A stretch of 64,000 nt of DNA from Rhodeus uyekii (Eukaryota > Chordata > Actinopteri > Cypriniformes > Acheilognathidae), in contig JAWRVZ010000104.1 of the NCBI GenBank assembly GCA_037043235.1, positions 2,304,958 to 2,368,957 on the forward strand. Reading direction: 5' to 3'. A model generated the notes under the pieces. It searched no databases. It was not told the DNA's origin and saw only the letters and a list, made by a program, of their open reading frames with translations. The first letter of the stretch is position 1, and each line of letters opens with the position of its first letter. Below are positions 1 through 12,391 of this stretch, in pieces. The translations under genes were made by a program, and so were the position numbers.

Positions 1-3000
1 TCATTCAGACCCAACTGACCCAATTCACCTACTATCCACCCTAAACAGTATTTAGTAGAGTAAATTAGAATAAGTGCGTCCCAAGTTGTAGCATGTAGAA
101 ATAAGATTACTTTTCCCACTTAGAATCACACCCTAACGGCTAATATTGCCCACAACCCATTACGCATTGGACTAGGATTTGAATTGAACTACAAATTTGA
201 ATTAAAAACTACAAACATGGCCGATGTGCGAGAATCACACTCGCAATCACGGCAACAATGAACTACCCTCAGAACAGCATAGCAACTTTTCTGTTTTTAA
301 CGGGTTTTTTTACCTATTTACTTCAGAATAATATTTATTCACAATGGTCTCAAACGACCAAACCTGAACCACTCGAAAAATAAAATGGTGCGGATGGTCG
401 AGATGGTAAGAAAGGCGAAAAAAGACGAAGATGATTCATTATTTGCATTACTTCGAGGACATGAGTGTGCAGAGTGCAAGTTAGTTGTTTCCTGAGGCAT
501 TTCTTTTTTCTTTTTTTTTTTGCTATTGTCTACTTTCATAATGGAGTGACCTAGACTCACAAGATGAGTAAGACTCATGATTGGTCAAATGCCTGAAGGA
601 AACCAAAACAAGGGAAGAAAAGCGAAAGACTCACTCATAATATTTTGATAGAGCTTCTGGACATTAACATTCGTCTTGACTTCACTGATTTGTAATCCGT
701 GTCGACACACTTTAAGTTTTTACAGTCTTGGAAAGCATTTCCTTTTAAAGTTTTTCCCTATTCAAATGTCTATTCCCAATCCATCTATCCATCTTTGGCC
801 TAATGGTTATTTCATAATTTATGTCCTTGTTTTTCTCCTCTTATCATGACAATAAGTACCGTCTTCAATGCAAAACTAAAATACTGCCACCATTGGGGCA
901 GTAAAGGCTGCTTCTCTTTTATTGTGTTTTAGGATACTAAGCTTTCATTTTAATTGTTCAAATGCTTATGTCAAGATCCATTAGTTTTGATGCTAACAAT
1001 TCAGCATGCTGAAACACCCAGACGCTGTGCTATACTAACCAGACATTATTTATTCAAAACGAGCTTGATTCCCATTCTTAGTCATCTGCCCCGGTTTCCC
1101 AAGGGGAAACTTTCTGTGAAAAACAGGAAAATTTTGAACAGTTCAAAGAGGTCCTTTTTTAATTGATCCAACAGTTCACAGAGTTGGGGCCCCAGCAAAT
1201 TCTTTGCTTTTGTGCAACAGAATTTATTTCCTACAAAACTATTTAGTCTAAAGACTAAAGTCTGCTCTTATCTTAAGGTCACGCACCTCTGTGGAAACAG
1301 GTTGTGCAAGTTTATACAGAAGAGCAGCATGGAGCCACACTCAGGGTTTCTTCAACTTCAGGATTTTTTCGCAGTGGTTAATTTTTATTAAAATTTTAAA
1401 CACATTTCAACGATCTTCTTCACAAACTATAGAACTGTCTATTAAGCTTCTTTGGAAATTACCTTCCATGTAGTGTGTGATATAGGTGTTTGTGAAAGTA
1501 TAAGGTCTGCAAAGTTTCAAAAATCAAAGTACGTGAAAAGTTATTGTCTCCAAGAAAAAGAAAAAATAATCAAAAGAACTGCCTATAACGAATTATTAAT
1601 TTCAGTCTCACTTTCTGTTACAAACCTACACAATGGCACCCTATGGTCTTCACTGGCTGCCTACGAATAACATCTACTTTGACCCATTCTCAAAAATTGT
1701 ATTTGTTGTAACACTGTTTACAAACGCTGAGGAAGCTCTAAAGCTGAAATTCATATAATTAATGGCCGTTTAGTTCCCGGCACGTGCTGTAAGCGGTAGA
1801 CCAATGTCAACAGATACTTGACCATCTGACCAATCACAGCAGATTAAACCAATCTCAACAGACTGGGTCGTCTGACCAATCAGAGCACAGCAGACCAATC
1901 ACAACAGACTGGGTCGTCTGACCAATCAGAGCACAGCAGACCAATCAGATCATGTAAACTGTTTTTTTGTTATATTGTCTCAAAAATGTACCATATATTA
2001 TTGTGATATATTGATATATTTAAAATATATATTTAAAATCAGACATACATCCAACTTTACCCATGCATACAGTTCATTCACATAGAGTGATGTAGCATAG
2101 ACTTATATAGCAACTCTCAGCTTCATGATTGTTTATATTATCAAGAAATGTATACTATATTTTAGCACAGCTCTATAAATTAAGATAGATATATGTGTAT
2201 TTAACTTTATTGGCATACATACAGTTTACTCACATAAAGCAATATATACTATATAGCAAATCTCAACTGCTTGATTGTTTACATCGTCGGAAAATGTAAA
2301 CTATCTTCTCGTCAAACTCAACATTATTCGTAATTTCCACCATGACAAACAAAATAAACTAATATTTTTTATTGTGCATCATTTCCATTCATAATGTTGA
2401 TAAATTATGTACATTTGAGATGTGAAAATGTTCATGAATTTCATTTTTTTAAATCTAAATTCCATGATTCCATGATATCTTTTGTTAACATACATAATGA
2501 GATTATTTACCAGAAGTCCACATGAATGAAAATGCTTGTAGAAACACCCACACTTAAAGAAACACCTACAAATGATCAGCATGTGAATTTCTTGTAAAGA
2601 TGACAAACATTTGAACCTTTAGGAAAATATCTTCACATAAATTGTGGAAAACCAAGTAATTTTCACCATTCTTTGTCAACATGTCACTGGTAATTTCTTA
2701 AATTAAATTAACCAAGACTGCAAATAAACAAAAAATCTGTCTGCTATCAGTTTAACATTTCTCCATTAATATGACGCATGCAAAAATACAGCATATCTCT
2801 AAACATGTTTGTTTGGATCTATCAAAAGCGCTAAGATTTACAGTTGGAATCAATAATGGAGACATAAGAGTGACTTTTGTGAGTTTTTAGCCTCTCTAAA
2901 ATATCACACTACGAACATGGACAATACCTCAAATTACAAGGAATCCTTTAGCCACTTAACAACACATGAACAACTACCCAAAACAGCATTAAAAAAAACG

Positions 3001-5366
3001 TTAGCATCATGCTAACAACCAGAACCCTTCAACAACATAGAGATGAGACACAGAAGTTTAAATAACACTGTTATCTTTGTAATTTCAAGCTTTAGAGTGA
3101 ATTTCTGATTTAAACCAGCCTTTCTTTTCAGTTGTGAGCAGTACTTGCTCAAAACAACATGGCTAACTCATTCCAGATTAGCAGGCAGGAGAAAATGGAC
3201 TGCTAATGCTAGTTTACACTCACATTTTACACCACAGAAACGTAAGTTTTGTGGTCAAAACAGAGTGTTTCTGGACGTAGTTTAATGACTCAATGCGAAC
3301 AGCAGATGTAAACAAGTGAATCAGTGAAATAATGCAGAGGGCAGCAGAAAAATGGGCTTTATTCTCGGCGGTAAACAATGAGAGAAAATATCTTCTCTGT
3401 TTTTCTTCCAATCAAACAGATGAGCAGACAATTAGTGACATCATCATGATGGAAGCAGATGTGAGGCAGTAGAGAGAATCTAAATATTTGCCCGTGACTC
3501 ATTTTGTGTCCTCGCTGAACTTTCATTTTGTTCCCCTCTTTCATCCATTTCTTCTTCTTTGTTTTTCAGGTTTGTTGTTGTTGGATGTTGCTGAAGATTG
3601 TCAGGCGTAGGACCTTTCTAGTCTTCCTTAAAGGTATAGTATGTGTTTTATTCAACATTTCAATTTACTTTTACTGCAAAATCCAATACAGATACATTGG
3701 CTGAACTAATAAAGTGCATTAATGCCCACCCACTATTTCAGTAGCACTGTTTAATTTTTTCCATTGATTTCTCCCGTAGGGATTTCAAAAAAGTCTTCGC
3801 TAAAGTGTTTTAAGCCATGAACTAAGTTACGAGGAGAATCATAATATTACAAACTTTGATTTGAAGCAAAAAAATATTTAAAAAATCCTACAAAAATATA
3901 AAGGCATTTGATTTTGGGCCTGATTTTGTTTGAAATTGTCCCACCAGTTTGTTCTTCGATTTCGTATGAAGTATATCAGGGCCGTTAGCATTAGCATCTA
4001 GTTATATATTGCTTTTATTATTTTGGATTTATACATTTAAAAATGTGTCAACTTCAGTATTACATTTCTTATAAACTCAGCTTAAAGTCACAACTCCTCC
4101 TCCGCTGTTGTGCAAAGGATTGTGGGTAATGATAGCCCAAATATCATGCTACTACCTATGCATAGCATTGGGGGTAATGAGGATTTCCCCAAAACTGCTT
4201 ATACATTTAAGAAAATCATATCATCCATACACTTTTGGCCCTATTTTCAATATTGGGACACACTAATCCTTTGCTAAAATAAAGAAATAGCAGGCATGCC
4301 AAAATGTAGACCGATGAGTTCTAAATCATTTCGACAAACGTCTTTTTACCTGTAACAATGAAAAACATGCACGTGGTTTTCATTCTGAATGAGAATGACG
4401 CTTCTGTATACAGTGGCTTTCCTCTCCTCTAGTAACCTTTTTCTTTGTCGTTCTCCATCCTCTTTTCCCCTGCAGTAAAACACGAGGAGTGTTACATTTG
4501 ATCTGTCTGTTTTAGTAAGTGTCTCTCTCTCTCCCGGCTGAGCTCTTGGCATTCCTGCCCACAACATCAATGTCATTAGTTCAAAGTCTTTCCCTTTTTT
4601 CACAGGACAGCCTGTCCACATGGGATGTGCAATCCTCTCTATCTCTATATCCCCTCTGCCCCAGTTAACTTACTCCACCAGAGTAAATGTAAGTAATCAG
4701 TTGTCGCACAGCTGTTTTTACTCACAATGCCTCTGGTTTGCTTTGATTGAGTACTGGAGCCCATTTTTTATCATTAATTAAACATAAAGACATAAACATT
4801 GCTGTGAGATGAATTAAACTGTTTGACTGGTGTATATTTGGATATAGTTGAAAATAATTTAGACCCTACAATACTTTAATGTCTTCTGGTGACTTTGAGC
4901 ATGAGTAATGAATACCATGGTTTTGCGGTCTGATACCATCTTTGTACCATGGTCTGCAAACAATACTCTTTTGTAAGAGGATCTGACTTTCCACTGAACC
5001 CTCTGTTTTTACACTTAACTTCATTACCAAACATCTGATTCATCCTGTGACTCATTAGAATCGGATGATTTCAGTTCATGTTCACTGTTTTTGGAGAGTA
5101 TGTTTACAGAACGGCTGGATGAGACTCAGTGAGACAGAGAGAGGGGTGGTTTTTAAAGCCTTCTTATAAACATAATCTAATGGGTGGTCTGAGTTTTTGT
5201 GCAGTTATCTATGGCCCTCTCACTGCAATGTTCCAGGATCTACATTGTTTTTCTCCCGAGTGCAATGATGTTTAAATGTTAAACGCTGTTGACCTCTGCT
5301 GGTCATGAAGTGAACTGTACAGACAGCTTTAATGCCAGCCTGACCCCAGCGTGTCATATGAATAAG
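1..5366. other. Gene-free spacer at left edge
   Basis: AT-rich sequence in which no reading frame on either strand looks coding: all are short, low-complexity and lack recognisable domains or paired splice sites. It contains a CCAAT-rich minisatellite (listed separately) and scattered AT-rich repeats. It could be intergenic or an intron of a gene that starts outside the window; I cannot tell which. Confidence 0.6.
1801..1949. repeat. 46-bp CCAAT-rich minisatellite
   Basis: The phrase gactgggtcgtctgaccaat begins at 1861 and again at 1907, giving a 46-bp period. A more degenerate unit precedes it. Seven CCAAT pentamers occur in about 150 bp (near 1801, 1830, 1849, 1876, 1895, 1922 and 1941). 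Confidence 0.8.
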
Positions 5367-5759
<393 letters not shown>

Positions 5760-5987
5760 GAAATTATTGTAATCCCGTGAATCCAGGCCGAGGATTACAG
5801 TCTCATCTGTGTCTCACTCAATCTCTCACAGGCTGCATCACCCGCTGTGTTTACTGATGAAACATCTTCGGCATGTCGTAATCCCACCATAAATCACAAA
5901 TCACTCGTGTGAGTGAAGAATGACCATCTCTGCACTGTTTCCTCACACTGCATATGATGCCAGTAGATCCTCTTCAGAAGTGAGTAA

Positions 5988-6150
<163 letters not shown>

Positions 6151-6188
6151 ATTATGGCATTACTGTTTAATTGCTTATAAACTAATTA

Positions 6189-7019
6189 CAGTGGAGTTCA
6201 CTTATCTCGACTCACGGTTAACTCGCCAATCCTATTATGTTGACGTTTTTGAAGTGGAACCGCCAAACTCCCTATTTGTCTTTGCATTTTCTTATCGGTT
6301 ATGTCGATTATTTTATGTTGCCGAACCCTAATATCTCGAGCACAAAAGAGGGACAAATTCGCCACTTAACATGATTATCTCGATCCCGTGCCTAAAGATC
6401 GTACCTAGTTCACTGCGCATGCGCCGAGTTCGCGTTGCACGTGCATGCCATGACCAAAATTTCGTTTCGTTGATTATTTTTTTCGTTGATTTCGTTGATT
6501 ATTTCTGTTTCGTTGATAATTTTTTTTTGATGGGACGAATGCTGGTGTTCAAGAGTGATTACAAAATTACACAACGCAGATTACACTGACATCGACAAAG
6601 ACGTCGTTACTGATATAAGCATTTGTTTTCACGCAGACCGTTAAAGGCAAAAAGCAACAAAGCATTTTAGACTTTAAAGAAACCATAGTAACCGCATGTG
6701 CAATACTTTCAGAACTGTGTCCGAGCGAAATGACTGTTATGAACGAATTTTTACGCTGTGAGCGATCATTGTGTTTACAATGTTGGAGAATATAATTAAA
6801 GGTTTGTATTGAGAATCGAAGGCGTTTCTTATTGTATACTGGTGAATCTCTGCTGTTAGTTGGTGCACATATGCTTTTTGTTGTTAGCAAACATACACAG
6901 TGTATGTACATTTTTATAGCATGCCGATCGCTTCATCTAATAAATCGTCATATTGACTGTCGGTTATCTCAACGCTTTTTTGCAACCCCCGAGGCCGACG
7001 ACATAACCGTATTCCACTG
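6189..7019. mobile_element. Tigger/pogo-type non-autonomous DNA transposon, copy 1
   Basis: An 831-bp element flanked by TA at 6187-6188 and 7020-7021. It starts CAGTGGAGTTCAC and ends in the complement of CAGTGGAATACGG. TA duplication with CAGT-type termini fits the Tigger/pogo branch of Tc1/mariner elements. No transposase frame survives. A second, 3'-truncated copy of the same family is at 60401-61258; the two share hundreds of bases, including the subterminal gggttgcaaaaaagcgttga. Confidence 0.8.
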
Positions 7020-7021
7020 TA

Positions 7022-8469
7022 GCTGTTTATATTTTTTATCATGAAGTATTGTGTCTATTAAGTTAATCATTTAAACATTTACATAAAAATATATTTTAAA
7101 ATCTATACTATTTATTTTTTGATTTGTTACCATTTTAAATGGAAAGGCAATAGTAGACACTTTATGGTGCTTAAAAAAAAAACAGCAAATAGACCAGCAA
7201 TTCCTTTGATTTAAGACTCTTTTTAGGTCAGAGCCGCAGTTTACATCAGAGGTCCTGATGAAACTCAACCCTCCTTTCACAGATACCTGCACAGTTACAT
7301 GATCTGAGGGGCTCAGGTGAACAGCGGCGGCCCACCTATATCACCGGCCAATAGTGAAGCAATGAAGAGGACAAATTAGGTCAATCCAATCAAGATTGGA
7401 CCACTGACATATAGTACAATATAAATACATACTTATACACATATTTTTTTATTATATCTTAGATAAATCCACATTCTTTCTACATGATGTCTAACATTTG
7501 TGTTCAGTTGAACTGAAGTGAGGCTTTGGAGAGCTTTAGATCTAATCCCACTTTCTCTATCCCTCCTTACTTTTTCCGATCTAAAGATGGATAGAGAGCT
7601 CAACAGGGGTTTTTCAGTTTTATCCCTCTAGTTATATCCCAAACACAAAGAAATAAGCTGGTTTTAACCTTTGCTCTTTGTTTCATTAAATCTGTCATCT
7701 GCATGTGTACGGACAGGATATGTAGTCTGACATTAAAACTTGTGTAAGGAGAAACTGTGCTCATAGCTGAGATGGATGAGATTTTTCCCCCAATCCCAAA
7801 AGAGATTACGAGTCTGATTTTATAATGTTTAAAAGATGGAAGGAGAATATCCCATAATGCACCATGCTATAATAAAAGTAAAACTTGGCGTCACAAATGG
7901 GATAAATGCTAAAATACACCCTGTTGAGTTTTATTTTTCTCTTCAAAATATATTATGGCATGAACAAATAATAGAAGGATTGGAAAGTGCTACTGGAAAT
8001 GGACCAAAAGCAACAAAATATTCATAACTGATTATCTTATAGTCAAGGTATACTTTCCCCATATGTGAGCATTTTATTTTTCTATGCATTTTTCTTTGCA
8101 AAGCAAAATAAAACCTGCCTTTTTTGCCAAATAATTTGTCAAATAAATACTTTAACTAAGTTTAGTGTTTTGTTCGTCCCCCCCAAAAATATATTTTCCT
8201 TATATGCTGATGGTTTAATTTAACTTAAGTCATTAAAAACAATATAGGAATGTATAACTAAAGGTTCTCTAAACTGTTACTCTTTTCACCATTTATAATC
8301 ACTATTAGAAAAATAGATTTTTACTATATATCCAATCAACCCTGTCTTTACCATATAAACCAGGAAACCCTGTACATTTCAAAAACAGTATGAGCAAGAA
8401 CACAAAGAAAAAAAAGTGTTCATCCTCATAAAAAAAGTAGTAGTAGTAGAGTCGAAAAAAAGTAAAAAT
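7022..8469. other. Gene-free AT-rich spacer
   Basis: No plausible coding exon, RNA gene or clear terminal-repeat element is visible. The short frames (for example 7071-7292 minus and 7836-8027 plus) have AT-driven composition and no recognisable domain. Confidence 0.55.
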
Positions 8470-8718
8470 AGAGAAGTTTCACCCAAAAATGAACATATTG
8501 TCATCATTTGCTCACCCTCATGTTGTTCAAAACCTGTATGAGTAGTATTTATTATTCCATAGTATTTTTGTTCCTACTATGGAAGTCAATGGGTGCCGTC
8601 AGCTGTCTGGTCACCAACATTCTTTAAAATATTTTCTTTTGTGTTCAACAGAAGAAAGAAACTTGAAGGTGAGTAAGTAATGACAAAATGTTAATTTTGG
8701 GGTGAACTATCCCTTTAA
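8470..8718. mobile_element. Cyprinid foldback MITE (Angel-like)
   Basis: The left end reads tttcacccaaaaatgaacat and the right end ttttggggtgaactatccct, which are imperfect inverted repeats. The centre carries the paired phrase actatggaagtcaatgggtg. I recognise this as a short palindromic element abundant in zebrafish and carps, resembling the Angel family. The family name is from memory; the foldback structure is visible in the sequence. Confidence 0.75.
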
Positions 8719-8799
8719 TGTCACCTCTTAATCTGTCTTCTTTAGATTTACATTTTGACTCATTTTATACTTGTCCCCCGTTTTGAAAAATGCAAAATT

Positions 8800-9021
8800 C
8801 ATAATTGCCCTCCTGAAGGTATGCGTTTTGCACCCCCTTGCTGTGTCTGCACCCTCCGCTGCCGGCGTGAAATATTAATCACTTCGCTCTTTCTCTTTTC
8901 TCTTCTCTGCCAACAGCTGCTCCTATACAATAGCGTTTTGCTCCCAGCTCTAAACACACACATTCTGGTGTGCACAGACACACACCTGCAGCTGCTTCTC
9001 TGATGACAGACACTAAACTCA
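8800..9021 (+). promoter_or_regulatory. Candidate promoter and non-coding first exon of the LRR gene
   Basis: A less AT-rich island ends in a consensus splice donor, aaactcag|gtaaga, at 9021/9022. The next strong acceptor downstream is ttctgcacag at 10911-10920, just before the LRR start codon. A 5'UTR exon here spliced to 10921 would explain the gene. There is no direct support beyond the splice sites. Confidence 0.3.
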
Positions 9022-9969
9022 GGTAAGAGGCAATTTATACTTATTTTAAATGGTCACGTAATAAGTACAAATATGATTTTTAAAAGTATAAATATAATCG
9101 TAGTTATAAGTTTATAAAATCTAAATGCATAATAAACAAATAATTGTCTGTGAACAATACAGAATTTGGATATGTGTTGTGTTGTAATACCTATCGTATC
9201 TCCCATCCTCTGTCGGGACACAGATCTTATCGTATAAACCCTGCCTGCACCCTGTTCTAGGGTTTACTTCAGTTGTGAAAACTTCAAACTAGTCAAAAGT
9301 TATTTAATATAGATTAAATGCAGCTTAAAAATTGTGAAGAAGAAAATGGTGAGTAGTTGCACACCTGTGATTATTCTTTCCTATAAATTTTAACCTAAGA
9401 TATCAATTTTGATCAAATGAAACGTCTTGGACACATATAGACAAACTCAACGCTCAGGACTAAACCGTCCTTGAGCAGTAATTGTGTAACAAGTTTTGAA
9501 CGTTCATTTCCTCACCTGTATGGAAACATCTAGTGCAGCTCAACATTTGTTCTTTTTGTTCTGTTTATTCATACAGTTTATAATGGAAAGCGTTTGTGTC
9601 ATAGAATGTAAAAGCTCCACAAGCCCATTGCCCATTACAATTCAATCTGATAATGATCTAACAGAGCACATAACAGAAACATTTATCATAGAGACACAAT
9701 AGATACTATAACCCAGTGCATCAAAATAACAATTTCATATTCAAATTATATCATAATAAAGAAGAATTCTGGTGCATTGAATTTGATTAATGATTTCAGA
9801 AATCATTACTGTAACAGTCATCTATGCTTAAGTGATAGCTGAGTTTGGGCAGATTTATGAAGTTTGCGAATAAAAATGGAAATAATAACGTTATGCAGAA
9901 AATAATTATATAGATTAGATGATATAGAAATATACTGAGAGATATGACTATTATTATTTATTAAATAAA

Positions 9970-10023
9970 TGTCAATATCATTATAATTATTTTATATATA
10001 TTAAAAATACATTTTTCAATTTG

Positions 10024-10071
<48 letters not shown>

Positions 10072-10176
10072 CAAATTGATATAATATAATATAATATAAT
10101 ACATATCGAAAATAATTATATATATATATATATATATATGAAATGTGTGTATATTAAAAATGGAAATATAAAAATA

Positions 10177-10260
<84 letters not shown>

Positions 10261-10340
10261 TATAAAAATGGAAATATAAAAATACAATTATTTAAAAAAA
10301 GGAAATATAAAGATATTATTAGCAACAAATTATAATGACA
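9970..10340. repeat. TA / TG microsatellite cluster
   Basis: Runs of (TA)n near 10030-10068, 10118-10138 and 10180-10208, and (TG)n at about 10208-10258. The phrase aaaatggaaatataaaaata recurs near 10155 and 10266 around the dinucleotide tracts. His-Thr and Ile-Tyr frames here are repeat artefacts. Confidence 0.95.
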
Positions 10341-10504
10341 TTAACATTAATTAGATTGAATGTATAAGCAATTGTGATTATAATAAAATACTAACCCTAA
10401 TATATGGCATATACTCAAATGTTTAAAATTATAAGTAAATAAAATGTGAAATAATAATGATAAAATAATGATAATAGTTGTTTTGTATAGTATTAGTTCT
10501 AAAT

Positions 10505-10545
<41 letters not shown>

Positions 10546-10589
10546 TGTGTGTGTGCGTGTGTGTGTGTATGCATATATATAATTGATGT

Positions 10590-10628
<39 letters not shown>

Positions 10629-10690
10629 TACATATACGTACATACGTACACATCAATTATATATATGCATACACACGCATATATATATGG
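10505..10690. repeat. TG/TA microsatellite with a perfect 26-bp inverted repeat
   Basis: (TG)n at about 10508-10569 runs into TA tracts. The arm at 10563-10588 (ending aattgatg) is the exact reverse complement of 10651-10676 (starting catcaatt), separated by 62 bp of mostly TA. This is a potential cruciform or stem-loop. Confidence 0.9.
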
Positions 10691-10930
10691 TATTATGGGT
10701 GGTTTATAGGGTCTTGATCTATTAAATATCATATACTCATCCAACAAGTCCCAACAGTACTCAGTGTTTAAAATGAATTAATATGAATAACCTATAAGCA
10801 TGCACATAATACCACAGATATTTAACCATTTGGTAAATATCTGGAATGTTACATCTGAGAGGTCATAGATTTGACAGAGACATATGCATCTTTCCACAAA
10901 CTCTCTTTGTTTCTGCACAGGACCTCTAGG

Positions 10931-11962
10931 ATGCATCTGTTTTTCATGCTTCCCTTGGTGTTGGAGGTCCAGTCACTCTCTATGAACCACAGCTTCACCT
11001 GTGACTGCAGCTGCCATGTGGAGCTCAGGAGCGCTAACTGCGCCAACAGCAATTTCACCCTCCTCCCCACCGCCCTTCCACCGTTCACCGAACAACTGGA
11101 CCTGTCCCACAACCACCTGAGCGCCATCAAACCCAGAGCCTTCTACGCCACACGAAGACTTCGCATCCTGCTCCTCAACGACAACGCCATTGACGTGCTT
11201 GCCGTTGGAGCGTTTTCTCTGCTGGAATATCTGTTAAGGTTGGACCTGAGCCGAAACCGAATCTCATCTCTGAGTGAAGGATTTTCACTGGGTCTCGGTT
11301 CCCTTCGAGATCTGTCATTGGCTGAGAACAGATTGACCAGCTTGGACAGCAGTTGTTTCGTCGACTTGGACGCAATCCAAAGACTCAACCTCAGTCATAA
11401 TGCTATCGAAACGATCAAGATGAGGGCGTTTGGGTCCATGAGTACCCTACGCCAGATACAACTCGATTGGAACAATATAACGGTTCTCAAAAACGGTGTC
11501 TTCTCCATGCTACGAAATCTCGAAGTCCTCAGTTTGTGTCACAACAAGATAGACTGCTTGGACATCGGCGTGCTCTCGCCATTGATCAGTCTTGCTCTGC
11601 TGGACCTCACCAACAACAGCCTTTCCACTATTCAATTCAAGACCTTCTTGAGTCTCAATACGTACAGCACACACATAATGCTCCAAGGAAACCCATGGAA
11701 GTGTGACTGTGATCTACAGCGGGTCTTACGGAAGCTCTGTAACGTCAAGCGGCTGTTCCTGGACGACTACAACGAAATCTGCCCGGATTTGGATGATTTG
11801 GATCCCTGCGTCGGTGAGATGGTCACAGTCCTGGTCATTACGATCACAGTGATCATTACTGTTGTGGCTGCCATCGTGATGGCGGAGAAGAAAAGGGGGA
11901 AAAAGAACAAAGAAAAGCATTGGACGGAAGCCAGCGAGTTGTCCTGTGCATCGCAAGATTGA
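10931..11962 (+). CDS. Leucine-rich-repeat single-pass membrane protein
   Basis: A complete coding sequence of 343 aa in one exon. The start at 10931 is chosen because an acceptor (ttctgcacag) ends at 10920 and the first residues form a hydrophobic signal peptide (MHLFFMLPLVLEVQSLS). An LRR N-cap with CDCSC and a later Cys follows at about residues 24-40. About eight LRR units of LxxLxLxxNxIxxL type come next, then an LRR C-cap starting GNPWKCDCDL near residue 255. A hydrophobic segment (about 297-318, TVLVITITVIITVVAAIVM) and a short Lys-rich tail follow. This predicts a type I surface protein with an extracellular LRR domain, probably for protein-protein or adhesion contacts. An AATAAA lies at 12048-12053. 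The domain class is certain; the orthologue is not, since many vertebrate LRR families share this plan, so no symbol is given. Confidence 0.88.
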   Translation: MHLFFMLPLVLEVQSLSMNHSFTCDCSCHVELRSANCANSNFTLLPTALPPFTEQLDLSHNHLSAIKPRAFYATRRLRILLLNDNAIDVLAVGAFSLLEYLLRLDLSRNRISSLSEGFSLGLGSLRDLSLAENRLTSLDSSCFVDLDAIQRLNLSHNAIETIKMRAFGSMSTLRQIQLDWNNITVLKNGVFSMLRNLEVLSLCHNKIDCLDIGVLSPLISLALLDLTNNSLSTIQFKTFLSLNTYSTHIMLQGNPWKCDCDLQRVLRKLCNVKRLFLDDYNEICPDLDDLDPCVGEMVTVLVITITVIITVVAAIVMAEKKRGKKNKEKHWTEASELSCASQD

Positions 11963-12047
11963 ACTAATGAAAATGTCAAAAGGAACATTAATCTATCTTT
12001 AAGCTTTATACTCATACTCAGATGTCTTACTAATTTATAATAGATTT

Positions 12048-12053
12048 AATAAA
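12048..12053 (+). terminator. Polyadenylation signal of the LRR gene
   Basis: An AATAAA hexamer 86 bp after the stop codon, the first canonical signal downstream. This gives a short 3'UTR. Confidence 0.6.
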
Positions 12054-12161
12054 ATGTCTCAAGAACTACAGTTTGAAAAGTAACAAACAAGAACTGAACA
12101 CTTCAAATGGTTGAAATGAACATCATTTTTACACATGATGGCGCTAAATAGCTATTTTTAG

Positions 12162-12391
12162 CCTGGTTTCACAGACAGGGCTTGGATTAAGCTGGAATTA
12201 GGTTTTAGTTCAATTAGGTGTCTTAAAAATGCAATTTGGTGACTTAAAGAACATTATTGGTGTGTATCCTGAGACAAAACAATGGCACCGACATATTTTT
12301 AGATGTGTCAGTGCAAGTTGCTTAGAGTTAAAAAAGCATGAACATGCATTTTAGTCTAGGCCTAGGCTTAAGACTTGTCTGTGAAACTAGG
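12162..12391. mobile_element. Foldback MITE with TTTCACAGACA termini
   Basis: The left end is cctggtttcacagacagggc. The right end, reverse-complemented, is cctagtttcacagacaagtc. The 230-bp unit resembles a short inverted-repeat DNA transposon seen repeatedly in cyprinid genomes. I could not define a target duplication. Confidence 0.7.

Noticed and set aside
6567..6911. 114-codon minus-strand frame, partly similar to a frame at 60525-60746
   Set aside because: The similarity is DNA-level homology between two copies of one transposon. The second copy breaks the frame, so it is not evidence of a protein.
9961..10747. Several overlapping frames rich in His-Thr, Ile-Tyr or Cys-Val
   Set aside because: All arise from (TG)n, (CA)n and (TA)n tracts read in different frames.
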